DNA of 64,000 nt, taken from positions 2,170,001 through 2,234,000 of the forward strand of contig OY970370.1 of assembly GCA_963718745.1 (NCBI GenBank), written 5' to 3'. The translations under genes were made by a program, and so were the position numbers. The notes beneath the pieces are model-generated. The model was not told where the DNA came from, searched no databases, and saw only the letters and a program-made list of their open reading frames with translations. Origin of the DNA: Fermentibacter sp963718745 [NCBI: Candidatus Fermentibacterota bacterium]. GTDB taxonomy: Bacteria > Fermentibacterota > Fermentibacteria > Fermentibacterales. This document shows, piece by piece, positions 16,604 through 24,521 of the stretch; within the stretch, counting starts at the first letter, position 1; each line of letters begins with the position of its first letter.

Positions 16604-19249
16604 CTACCACCTGATGCCGAGTCTGAAGGACATGTGGCGGGCAGGGGAGTAGGCGGCGGGATTGGACATCAGCCCGCCGGGTTCACCAGTCGTCGAATAG
16701 AGAGCAGAATCGAAGATGCGCACTATGTCCCTGTTGTCGAACAGATTGACAACTATCATCCTCGCCTCGATCTCGAGTCCTGCCATCTGGAACCTCCTGG
16801 CAACACTGAGATCTGTCTGAGTCATCCATGGCAGGCGCTCGGTATTGATCGCAGGCAGGGAGTCATTCGTCTCCGGGCTGAAGGGGAATCCGCTCCCCAC
16901 GGAACAATCTACCGAAACGGCAGAGGCTTCGAACGGGTGGTATCCGTTGATGTCCGGCCCGTCTCCACGGTCGGTCTCGAGCGCGAGATGTGCGTTGGCT
17001 GTATGCCTCTGGTCCCAGTCGAGGTAGTTCTCCTCCGCCGAGATGACGGAATAGCCCTGCGAAGAGTAGCCGTACTGCTCGGTGGCTGACGAGTATCTTC
17101 CGGTTGCTACGGAGTAGGTGTAGGAGAGGCTGCCGGACCAGAACCTTCCGGGCAGCCTCATGATGCTCATCTCTGCGCCCTGTACCGTTGCGTAGCTGTC
17201 GTCGTTCTCGTACACGAAGAAGAAGTCGGATCCTCCCTGTGATCCCGGAGTCGTCTGGACGAGGCCGGTGATCAGCTTCGAAAAGGCTGCGAACGACAAG
17301 GTCGAGATGTCGCTGAGGCGATGTCTCACACCCACTTCGTAGGCCGTCGTTCGAACCGCTTCCAGGTCGGGGTTGCCGACTATCGAGTAATCGCCCGACA
17401 GATTCAGGTTCGTGCCGGAGAACATCTGGTTCAGGGTAGGCATCTGGAAGTAGTGCCCGTACGTCGCGAAGAACACGTCTCTATCCGAGATCGGGTGCGT
17501 GATGCCAAACCTCGGGCCTATCTGCATCTTCACAGGGACGTCGCTCGACCCACCGGTTTCCGGATCGGTCATCCTCGTGTTCGGATCGAAGGCGTCCAGC
17601 CTGAGCCCGGTGTTGAGGACCATCCCTCCGGAGAAGTCCATCGAAGACTGCAGGTAGACCGCTCCGGAACGCGGTCTCGCCGTCCAGTTGCTGACGAAGG
17701 TCTGCCCGGGTCCGCTCGCGGAGACGCTGAACTCATAGATGTCATAACTGCAGCCTTCGATTCCCGCCTTGAGCTCGAGCATGCTCCCGAACTGCCTTGT
17801 GAGGTCGGTCTTTCCGGTGAGGACGCTGCTGCGCGACTCGAGCCAGGCATCGGGATGCATCCCGTAATGGTAGAATCCAAGAGAATCGGCGACCCTGCCT
17901 GGGAAGTACTCCGCAAACCATGCTGCAGGTGTCAGGTCGTCACCGACATATCCGCCTCCTGCGTCTCTGATCCGGCGCCACTGCAGGAACTCGCTGCGGT
18001 CGACCAGAACCTCGATGAATGTGTTGTCGCCCAGCATCCTCGAAGCCCTCGTGGTGATCCCCCAGTTTTCGTCGAAGCGGATGGGGAGGGCATAGTCGAT
18101 GCTCCCCCCCAGATATGGATCGCCTTCCACATAGGCGGGTTGATCGTAGCGGGACCAGGCCCACTCGTCCCAGCCGCTCTGCCGGTAGGAGTACCTGCCG
18201 AGACTGGACAGGCTGGTTCTCGGGTCAGGCCGGTACGAGAGATTCAGACAGCCGTTGAGGAGGTTCTGCCAGTTGTTCTCCCAGTTCCCTCTGCTGTCCT
18301 CGAGGTCGAAGCCGCTCCGTACCCATTCGCATGCTCCGAAGAATCTCATATCGCCAGGAATCTCGATGCCCAGAGAAGGAAGCAGATGGGAGGTGATGGG
18401 TTCGGGTCCGCCCAGCGAAGCCTCGCCTTCGAGACAGTCGCTGCGATAGTTGTCATTCTCGGCGGAGGAGGAGTAGTTGCGCTCCTCGGACTCCGAACCG
18501 AAGGCAGTCATGGATCCTGACCCGAGGCTCACATCACCCTCGTAGCTGGATCCTCCCTCACGGACTACCATGCTCACGACCCCGGACATGGCGTTGCCGT
18601 ACTCGGCACCGAATCCACCGGTCGTGGTCGAAGCTTCAGCGATTGCCGAAAGAGGGATGCTCGATACGAAGGAACTCGTCACGGGAGAGCGTACCGAGAC
18701 ACCATCCAGTAGAAACGCCACTTCGCCGGACCTTCCGCCACGGATGTGCAGGCTGCCGCCCTGGATGCTGATCCCGGCCTGGCGCTGGATGACATCCAGC
18801 ACGCTCGAGACCGGCATCGTCGCTATCTCGTCACGATCGACGACATAGATGGTTGCCGGGATGTCCCCGAGGACCAGGTTCCTCTGGCCGGTGACCTCGA
18901 TGACCGTCTGACCTGCAGCTTCCGGATTCAGGACGAGATCGATCCGTGTAGTCTGGTCGGAGACGACTGTGACCCCCTGAATGGTCATCAAGGCCATCCC
19001 GACCATTCTGCCCGTGATCGAGTAGGTGCCCGGGGTGAGTCTGGCGATGTAGTACTCTCCGGAACCATCGGTCATGGCTCCGAACGGGGTTCCATCGACC
19101 ATGACGGATGCACCGACGAGGGCAGCCCCCTCGGAGTCCCGGACTACACCTGTGATGGCTCCGGTTGTCGACGCCTGGACAGCGCAGGGGATGAGACAGA
19201 GAACGATCAGGGTGCGAACTGCGGTGGGAGTCACCAGTGGGACTTTCAT
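16604..19249 (-). CDS. TonB-dependent outer-membrane receptor
   Basis: 881 residues. A signal peptide ends near CAVQAS, followed by a carboxypeptidase-regulatory-like beta-sandwich (ITGVVRDSEGAALVGASV, residues ~32-110), a plug domain (VLDVIQRQAGISIQGGSLHIRGGRSGEVAFLLDG is the key region, ~155-190) and a long beta-barrel ending in an aromatic residue (FRLGIRW). It imports a ligand using TonB energy; a TonB protein is encoded at 36554-37207. The downstream lipoprotein is its likely surface partner. Length and domain order are normal. Confidence 0.92.
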   Translation of the reverse strand: MKVPLVTPTAVRTLIVLCLIPCAVQASTTGAITGVVRDSEGAALVGASVMVDGTPFGAMTDGSGEYYIARLTPGTYSITGRMVGMALMTIQGVTVVSDQTTRIDLVLNPEAAGQTVIEVTGQRNLVLGDIPATIYVVDRDEIATMPVSSVLDVIQRQAGISIQGGSLHIRGGRSGEVAFLLDGVSVRSPVTSSFVSSIPLSAIAEASTTTGGFGAEYGNAMSGVVSMVVREGGSSYEGDVSLGSGSMTAFGSESEERNYSSSAENDNYRSDCLEGEASLGGPEPITSHLLPSLGIEIPGDMRFFGACEWVRSGFDLEDSRGNWENNWQNLLNGCLNLSYRPDPRTSLSSLGRYSYRQSGWDEWAWSRYDQPAYVEGDPYLGGSIDYALPIRFDENWGITTRASRMLGDNTFIEVLVDRSEFLQWRRIRDAGGGYVGDDLTPAAWFAEYFPGRVADSLGFYHYGMHPDAWLESRSSVLTGKTDLTRQFGSMLELKAGIEGCSYDIYEFSVSASGPGQTFVSNWTARPRSGAVYLQSSMDFSGGMVLNTGLRLDAFDPNTRMTDPETGGSSDVPVKMQIGPRFGITHPISDRDVFFATYGHYFQMPTLNQMFSGTNLNLSGDYSIVGNPDLEAVRTTAYEVGVRHRLSDISTLSFAAFSKLITGLVQTTPGSQGGSDFFFVYENDDSYATVQGAEMSIMRLPGRFWSGSLSYTYSVATGRYSSATEQYGYSSQGYSVISAEENYLDWDQRHTANAHLALETDRGDGPDINGYHPFEASAVSVDCSVGSGFPFSPETNDSLPAINTERLPWMTQTDLSVARRFQMAGLEIEARMIVVNLFDNRDIVRIFDSALYSTTGEPGGLMSNPAAYSPARHMSFRLGIRW

Positions 19250-19481
19250 GTCAGTATGATGTCATCCATCTGCAGGAAGGGGCAAGTTCATCAGGCTTCT
19301 GCAGGTCCCTCTCCCGTTCCACTCGCCCCAGGGATGTGCTTCACCGACCAGATCAGACTGTTTTGTGTATGAGGGTAGATTCTGCTCTCTCTGCTTACGC
19401 TCCGATAAGGTCGTACAGCTCAGCTAGCTTAGCTAAATAGGGCATCAGGGAGTTCCAAGTTTCCAGAACGAGGGGCACCAC

Positions 19482-19509
19482 GGTCGTTTCTGCGTTCGCA
19501 GAAACGACC
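19482..19509. repeat. Hairpin h1, start of dispersed repeat unit R1
   Basis: A perfect 12-bp inverted repeat (GGTCGTTTCTGC / GCAGAAACGACC, loop GTTC). It begins a ~110-bp unit (to about 19589) that recurs at 19741 and 19930 with shared blocks CAGTGATCCGC, CGGATCGCGA and CCTCAGA. The preceding bases GGGGCACCA resemble a tRNA 3' end. Confidence 0.75.
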
Positions 19510-19689
19510 TGGCCCGACAGTGATCCGCCACGCTGAGAATGGCCGGATCGGCGGATCGCGAAAGGGCCTTGGCGTACCTCCTCAGACGAAACGACTCCCG
19601 ATCTCGAACGTGCGAGAGCAAATAGAACGGAAACCGCCGCTCGCCTGTTCTCGTCGGTTTCGCTTCGCCGCCTTTGCGGCTAGCGGCCC

Positions 19690-19738
19690 CTGCGGGGTCC
19701 TAAACCGCAGGTCGCGCGTTCGAGTCGCGCCTGGGGCA
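19690..19738 (+). tRNA. 3' fragment of tRNA-Arg(CCT), non-functional
   Basis: The sequence reads as an anticodon arm with loop GTCCTAA (anticodon CCT), a variable loop, a perfect T-arm (GCGCG TTCGAGT CGCGC) and the 3' acceptor strand CTGGGGCA. No matching 5' acceptor or D-arm lies upstream at the right distance, so only the 3' half is present. Such halves are often left at integration sites. It directly precedes repeat unit R2. Confidence 0.55.
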
Positions 19739-19740
19739 CA

Positions 19741-19888
19741 CGGTCGTTTCTGCGTTCGCAGAAACGACCTGGCCCGTCAGTGATCCGCTATGTTGCGAAT
19801 ACCCGGAGAGGCGGATCGCGAGAGGACCCGGGGGTATATCCTCAGAAGAGCCCGAAGGGCTAAAAACACCTGCGGACCTGCGAAAGCG
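19741..19888. repeat. Dispersed repeat unit R2
   Basis: Begins with hairpin h2 (19742-19769, same stem as h1). It continues with CAGTGATCCGC, GCGGATCGCGAGAGGACCCG, ATCCTCAGA, GAGCCCGAAGGGCT and CTGCGGACCTGCGAAA. It aligns along its length with R3 and, in the first ~110 bp, with R1. No protein is supported here. Confidence 0.75.
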
Positions 19889-19929
19889 CTCCTTGAGCAC
19901 CGCACAGCGGTGCGCGCTGAGCGACAGCA

Positions 19930-20079
19930 CGGTCATTCCTGCAGACGCAGGAATGACCTGGTCCGACAGTGATCCGCCATGTTGCGAATACTCGGATAGG
20001 CTGATCGCGAGAGGACCCGGGTGTACATCCTCAGACGAGCCCGAAGGGCTATAGAACAACTGCGGACCTGCGAAAACGC
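19930..20079. repeat. Dispersed repeat unit R3 with covarying hairpin
   Basis: Begins with hairpin h3 (19931-19958; GGTCATTCCTGC / GCAGGAATGACC). Compared with h1 and h2, two stem positions changed on both sides so that pairing is kept. The stem resembles the GTCATTCC...GGAATGAC palindromes found between genes in many bacteria. The rest follows R2. Confidence 0.75.
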
Positions 20080-20114
20080 CCAAGCCTTTTCTCCGAAATG
20101 CACGCCCTCTCGCA

Positions 20115-20211
20115 GGTTCCCTTCGGGAACCATGCTGACGGGCTACCCATCAATTTCGCGTTGCGAAATTGAAGTGTTGTGCTACGTACCAGTTCCGCTT
20201 CGCGGAACTGG
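20115..20211. repeat. Cluster of three short hairpins h4-h6
   Basis: Three perfect inverted repeats with 3-nt loops: 20115-20131 (GGTTCCC), 20151-20171 (CAATTTCGC) and 20189-20211 (CCAGTTCCGC). h5 and h6 are each preceded by a similar GCTAC block although their stems differ. The stretch 19250-20250 has no other gene that I can support. Confidence 0.7.
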
Positions 20212-20253
20212 AGTGGCAAGCCACGAAAGGGCTTGAACATCCTTGTTCTGCTT

Positions 20254-20478
20254 ATGAGTACCGACGTCTGGCTGCAGCTCGGGGAGAAGCATCATCGTTT
20301 ACATTCTCACGAGATGCTGTTCCGCCAGCACTCACACGGATGCGACGAACACCATTCGCACGGACACAGTGGTGCGGGATCAGGGGGACTGAAATACAGC
20401 CACGTCCCTGCAAATGCTTCTCTGACGCATACGCACCCGCGCTTCCCCGACATCCGCCACATGCACGGACACGAGTGA
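20254..20478 (+). CDS. Small histidine-rich protein
   Basis: A 74-residue frame from ATG 20254 with many His in H-x-H pairs: RLHSHE, RQHSHG, HHSHGHSG, LTHTHPRFPD, RHMHGHE. The His pairs run the full length, which fits a metal-binding peptide (for example zinc, nickel or copper), and the count is unlikely by chance. No strong Shine-Dalgarno precedes it. It lies next to the repeat cluster, so it may be accessory. Small His-rich proteins of this style occur in mobile DNA, but I cannot name a family. Confidence 0.5.
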   Translation: MSTDVWLQLGEKHHRLHSHEMLFRQHSHGCDEHHSHGHSGAGSGGLKYSHVPANASLTHTHPRFPDIRHMHGHE

Positions 20479-20600
20479 TCCAGGCGGGTCTCCCTGCGGT
20501 TTCTATCACGGAAAGAGGCGCTTTTCTTGAAGAACGAACCGATAATTCGACTATGCCTGTAACCTGATAGATTACATGTGGTTGCATCGGTACTACTGTT

Positions 20601-20615
20601 GGTAGTCTGACCCCG
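20601..20615. repeat. 15-bp direct repeat GGTAGTCTGACCCCG, copy 1
   Basis: The same 15 bases occur at 22650-22664. The two copies bracket the sorted-protein gene at 20774-22492. They may be the edges of a mobile cassette or a repeated regulatory word. Nothing else is recognised at 20479-20773. Confidence 0.4.
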
Positions 20616-20773
20616 CCACCCCCGCAGTCGGACACGGGCGGAAGGCCCTGCCGGCATTGGTGTTGCTCCGGCGGCAAACAGCTAGATTACGTTTGGTGGT
20701 CGCTCGGTGAGAGCGGGGTTTGCCGGGGTGTCGGGGAGACGGTCCTGCCCCGGAGGTGAGGAGAGGGACGGAA

Positions 20774-22492
20774 ATGTTGACCAATGGATCATCGGTGGCG
20801 ATGGCTGCCGTTCTGACGCTTTCGATGGCCGGATCCGCAGCGGGCCAGTGGAGCGCCGACTCACTTCAGAACCTCGAAGTGTGCGACCTGTCAGGTGAAC
20901 AGTCCTTGCCGAAAGTCGCGACCACCTCCGACGGAGGGTGCTTCGTCTCCTGGTTCGACTCCAGGAGCGGGAGCTACTGCCTCTATCTCCAGCGCATCGA
21001 CGCCGGCGGGAACGAGCTGTTCGACCCAGACGGCCTGCTGATCAGCGACCACTCGCAGCAGTCCTGGCTGGTCGACTACGACATGGCCGTCGATGGCGGT
21101 GACAATGCGGTGATCGTGTTCTCTGACACCCGCAACACGCCGGACGAGCTCGACGTGTCGGCCTACATGATATCGAGCGAAGGAACGTTCCTCTGGGGCG
21201 CCGACGGGGTGTGCCTCTCCGATCCTTCCGAAACGAGCTTCGAGGCCGCCCCGACCGTTGCGGTGACCCCCGACGGCAACAGCATCTTCGCCTGGGGTGT
21301 ATCGGGCTCCGACGACACTATTACCTTCCAGAAGCTGTCGCCGGACGGCGACAGACTCTGGGGCGACTGGGGCATCTCCGTCGTGGATCCCTCCGGTGAC
21401 CTCTCGATGCCGAATGTCGTCCCGTCAGGGCAGGACGACGCCATCGTGCTCTACAAGAGATCGACGGGCAGCTATCCCTACCAGACGACCGTGCTGTACG
21501 CTGGCCTGCTCGATGCCTCGGGCCCATGGGGATGGAGCGAAGGGTCGGTCCTGGTGTACGATTCGGGACACATGTCACCCTGGACCGTCCCCGGGATCGT
21601 ATCGGACGGCGAGGGCGGAGCGGTCATGAGCTGGTACGACAGCGTCGACCTCTCCACTTTCGAGGTATGGGTGCAGCATATAGACTCGGCCGGCAACCTG
21701 TTCTTCCCGCCCAACGGGGCGCAGGCTTCGACGAATTCGAACAACAGGCTGCATATGTATCCGTCAGCCATCTACAACCCGGGAGATGGTTTTACGTACG
21801 TGTTCTGGGTCGAGACGAACGACAACCAGAACATGTTCGGCGTGTACGGGCAGAAGTTCTCTTCAACCGGAAACAGACTCTGGATAGAGAGCGGTGCTCA
21901 GCTGGTCTCTCTCGGATCGAGCCAGATCTCTTTCGTGAGTCTGCTGGGTGATCCGGACGGGATGTACGTTGCATACCTCCGGGGCTCCGGGATTACTTCG
22001 GTAAGAACTCACCGGATCCTCTACAACGGATGGCAGGAATGGGGTCCGGTCACGCTCTCCGCTGCATCGATGGGCGGCAAGGACGACCTCGTGCTGTCTC
22101 CCGGATGCTGGGGCAGCGGCATACTGGCCTGGTGCGACTACAGGGAAGACTACGGCATCTACGCTCAGAACATCAACCCCGACGGGACGATGGGTCTGCC
22201 CACGGGCATACCGTCCGGGTCCGGCGGGCAGGTCCCCGTGCTGTCGATCCTCGACAATCCGGCCGTGCGAGGGAGCGTGGCCGTCCTGTTCTCGACGCCT
22301 GCTCCCGGAGAGGTGTCCCTGAGGATCTACGACCTGTCGGGACGGATCGTTGCCACCCTTGCGGACGAGGTTCTGCCCGCGGGTGAGCACGAGGCCACCT
22401 GGGCGTCCGGGCTCGGCGTACCCGCCGGTGTCTACATGGCGGTCCTCAGGGCGGGTGGACGGCCTGTACAGGCTAGGATGGTGCTGCTCTAG
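20774..22492 (+). CDS. Secreted beta-propeller-like protein with sorting tail
   Basis: 572 residues from ATG 20774, which has GGAGGTGAGGAGAGG upstream; an upstream in-frame ATG (20720) lacks such a site. The signal peptide covers residues ~1-24 (ending SAAGQ). The middle has repeated units of the form G-x-x-L-W/F-x-x-x-G (GGNELFDPDG, GTFLWGADG, GDRLWGDWG, GNRLWIESG), which suggest a beta-propeller. The end is a FlgD/Ig-like sorting tail (LRIYDLSGRIVATL, GVYMAVLRAGG). Probably exported and surface-anchored; function unknown. Confidence 0.8.
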   Translation: MLTNGSSVAMAAVLTLSMAGSAAGQWSADSLQNLEVCDLSGEQSLPKVATTSDGGCFVSWFDSRSGSYCLYLQRIDAGGNELFDPDGLLISDHSQQSWLVDYDMAVDGGDNAVIVFSDTRNTPDELDVSAYMISSEGTFLWGADGVCLSDPSETSFEAAPTVAVTPDGNSIFAWGVSGSDDTITFQKLSPDGDRLWGDWGISVVDPSGDLSMPNVVPSGQDDAIVLYKRSTGSYPYQTTVLYAGLLDASGPWGWSEGSVLVYDSGHMSPWTVPGIVSDGEGGAVMSWYDSVDLSTFEVWVQHIDSAGNLFFPPNGAQASTNSNNRLHMYPSAIYNPGDGFTYVFWVETNDNQNMFGVYGQKFSSTGNRLWIESGAQLVSLGSSQISFVSLLGDPDGMYVAYLRGSGITSVRTHRILYNGWQEWGPVTLSAASMGGKDDLVLSPGCWGSGILAWCDYREDYGIYAQNINPDGTMGLPTGIPSGSGGQVPVLSILDNPAVRGSVAVLFSTPAPGEVSLRIYDLSGRIVATLADEVLPAGEHEATWASGLGVPAGVYMAVLRAGGRPVQARMVLL

Positions 22493-22666
22493 ACCAGGGC
22501 ATCCGCCGGCCAGAAGTCAAGCTCGAACCCCTCTGTTGGAAACTCCTAGCGCGGGTTTCGTCTAGGTCAATTATTCCGGCGGATAACCTGTAAATCTACC
22601 GTGCTCTGATCTAAATGCGGTGTAGGCTTTTATGAGGGCGTTTCGGAGGGTAGTCTGACCCCGAAA

Positions 22667-22694
22667 GGGGGGGCCGCCGGGTGGCGGCCCCCCC
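22667..22694. terminator. Hairpin terminator between convergent genes
   Basis: A perfect 12-bp stem (GGGGGGGCCGCC / GGCGGCCCCCCC) with loop GGGT lies between the convergent genes ending at 22492 and 22704. There is no T tract, but position and stability fit a shared terminator. The second copy of GGTAGTCTGACCCCG lies just before it. Confidence 0.65.
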
Positions 22695-22703
22695 GGGGCG
22701 TCG

Positions 22704-23135
22704 CTACTCGGGGATGCGCAGGACCTGTCCTGGATAGATCTTGTCCGGGTCGGAGAGCATCGGCTTGTTCGCTTCGAAGACCTTCATGTACTTGTTCGCG
22801 TCGCCGTACATCTTCTTCGAGATGCCGGAGAGGGTGTCTCCGCTGACGACCGCATAGAAGCGGGTCTTCCCGGTATCGCCCTTGATCACGAAGTCGTCGT
22901 TGACCTTCGAGATCCCCCGGACGTTCCCGGCTATGAGCAGAGCCTTCTCGCGGTCCTCGATCGTGCCGGGCGTACCCTTGAGGTAGACCTGCTCGCCCTT
23001 CACGGCGACCTGGAGGTCCTTCACCTTCACGCCATGTGTCGCTATCCTCTCGGAGATCTTCTTGGAGAGGGTAACGTCGTCCCCCAGCTCGGCAAGCTTC
23101 TCTCCTGCGTCCTTGATGAAGTCGAACATACCCAT
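22704..23135 (-). CDS. kbp: BON and LysM domain protein (Kbp/YgaU-like)
   Basis: 143 residues from ATG 23135 (preceded by GGAAGGCAAGAAG). Residues ~20-80 form a BON domain (VKVKDLQVAVKGEQVYLKG) and ~92-143 a LysM domain (YAVVSGDTLSGISKKMYGDA, ending YPGQVLRIPE). No signal peptide is present. The layout and ~145-residue length match E. coli Kbp (YgaU), a cytoplasmic potassium-binding protein. A potassium role is likely by homology but not shown here. Confidence 0.88.
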   Translation of the reverse strand: MGMFDFIKDAGEKLAELGDDVTLSKKISERIATHGVKVKDLQVAVKGEQVYLKGTPGTIEDREKALLIAGNVRGISKVNDDFVIKGDTGKTRFYAVVSGDTLSGISKKMYGDANKYMKVFEANKPMLSDPDKIYPGQVLRIPE

Positions 23136-23314
23136 CTTCTTGCCTTCCTTCCGCTGTTTCCACCGGGTCGACCCCAGCAGGAGACAATAGCCTGATAATG
23201 TGCTGGAGTAAACGTATCCGGATTCCGCCTGTCGATAGGAAGTGGTTGCCGGGCGCGGATCCTGCAAGGCGTTCGGTGATCTCCGATGATGTCCCTGCGA
23301 AGGTTTCCGGGAGT

Positions 23315-23344
23315 TTGACCCGGACCTCGACAGGGGAGTATCTT
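23315..23344 (+). promoter_or_regulatory. Possible promoter of selenoprotein gene 1
   Basis: TTGACC at 23315-23320, an 18-base spacer and TATCTT at 23339-23344. GGGGAGG follows shortly before the ATG at 23375. Confidence 0.4.
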
Positions 23345-23374
23345 TATCCGGTCAACAACCCGGGGAGGTGTTCC

Positions 23375-24382
23375 ATGCGGAGCCTGGCTTTGCTCTGTCT
23401 CATCGTCGCTTCAGGTGTTTCCTTCGCCGCGGAGCGCGTAGTGCTGTTCGAGGAATACACGTCGATCACTTGAGGATACTGCGGAAGCAGCTGGTCAGCT
23501 GTTAAAACGATGGTGAACGGATACCTTTCCTCGGGCGACCTCGCCCCCCAGATCCTCTTCTACAACGGTCCCGGCGCAACTGCGTACACCACGGCGCGCG
23601 ACGCCCTCTACGGCTGGAGCGCCACGCCCACTTTCCAGATCGACGGCGTTTCCCAGCAGCTGGGATGGAGCCAGGCGAACGTGCAGAACTACATCAACGC
23701 CCGTCTCGCCGTCCCGAGTTACGTCGACATCGACGTGACAGTCGTGGGCAACGCGTCGGGCGGCACCGCCTACTACACCGTCACGGTCGAGCAGGCTCCC
23801 GGTGTGACCGGCCCGTTCAAGCTGTGGTCGGCGATCGTCGAGAGCAACGAGATAGCCAGCTCCGCCTACGGTGTCTACTCCGGACAGGAGCTGATGTGGG
23901 AGCCCAGGGCGATGCCGATGGGCGCGACGGGCGCAGTCATCGACATAACCGGACCCTATCCCCAGACGATCAACATGTCCGGACCGTACACGCTGGATCC
24001 AGCGGCCCACACATTCTCGAATCTCGACGTGGTGACGTACGTGCAGGCCAGCACAGGCACGCACGAAGTCCTCAACGCCTCTTTCGTCGACCTCCCGGAC
24101 ACGGCGGCCGGCATAGAGGGCCCCGACGGGGACGTGATCGGGGAATCCTCCGTTCTCTCGACCTGGCCGAACCCTTCGAGCGGGCAGCTGAGCATCGGGG
24201 CGCTTCTCCCGGCAGGTGTCACGGGGACGATCACCGTATTCGATCTCGCCGGCCGTTCGGTGACCAGCTTCGATGCAGCCGGAGCCACAAGCCTTCAGAT
24301 CGATGCTCCGGGAGTGTACATCGCACGCCTCGAGACCTCCTCCGGTGAGCTGCTGACGAGCCGCTTCACCGTTATCCGCTAG
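23375..24382 (+). CDS. Predicted selenoprotein 1: exported UxxC thioredoxin-like/Omp28-like protein with sorting tail
   Basis: Read through one in-frame TGA (23471-23473, codon 33) this is a 335-residue protein. The signal peptide is MRSLALLCLIVASGVSFA. Next comes ERVVLFEEYTSIT-U-GYC-GSSWSAV, where U-x-x-C takes the place of a thioredoxin CxxC; the N-terminal pattern recalls Omp28-type proteins. The C-terminal ~80 residues are a sorting tail (STWPNPSSGQLSIGALLP, VFDLAGRSVTSF, GVYIARLET). Two tandem paralogues carry TGA at the same codon, and a SECIS-like hairpin follows. Sequence on both sides of the TGA is conserved and no start site follows it. Probably a surface redox protein. Confidence 0.85.
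23486..23503 (+). promoter_or_regulatory. SECIS-like hairpin, gene 1
   Basis: AGCAGCT - GGTC - AGCTGTT forms a 7-bp stem with apical loop GGUC. The loop begins 20 nt after the TGA (19 intervening bases). The E. coli fdhF SECIS has a GGUC loop at nearly the same distance. Confidence 0.75.
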
Positions 24383-24402
24383 CCTTCAAGTTTCTCGAGA
24401 GA

Positions 24403-24425
24403 GGGGCCGGAGCATCTCCGGCCCC
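24403..24425 (+). terminator. Terminator after selenoprotein gene 1
   Basis: A 10-bp perfect stem (GGGGCCGGAG / CTCCGGCCCC) with a CAT loop, 20 bp after the stop codon. It suggests separate transcription of the three paralogues. Confidence 0.65.
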
Positions 24426-24461
24426 TGTCCATTCCGGGCTGGTCCGAAACCCTGCTGGCAT

Positions 24462-24490
24462 TTGCAAAGTCGGAACACCATTCCATATTA
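24462..24490 (+). promoter_or_regulatory. Possible promoter of selenoprotein gene 2
   Basis: TTGCAA at 24462-24467, a 17-base spacer and ATATTA at 24485-24490. The word CCATATTAC is repeated at the same place before gene 3. Confidence 0.5.
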
Positions 24491-24521
24491 CGACTGTAGT
24501 TTTTACACGGGAGGTGACACA

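Noticed and set aside
19482-20080. CRISPR array
   Set aside because: The repeat units are ~110-150 bp and unevenly spaced, with no short constant repeat or equal spacers.
20602-20700. Additional small gene upstream of the gene at 20774
   Set aside because: No frame with a ribosome site or sensible composition was found.
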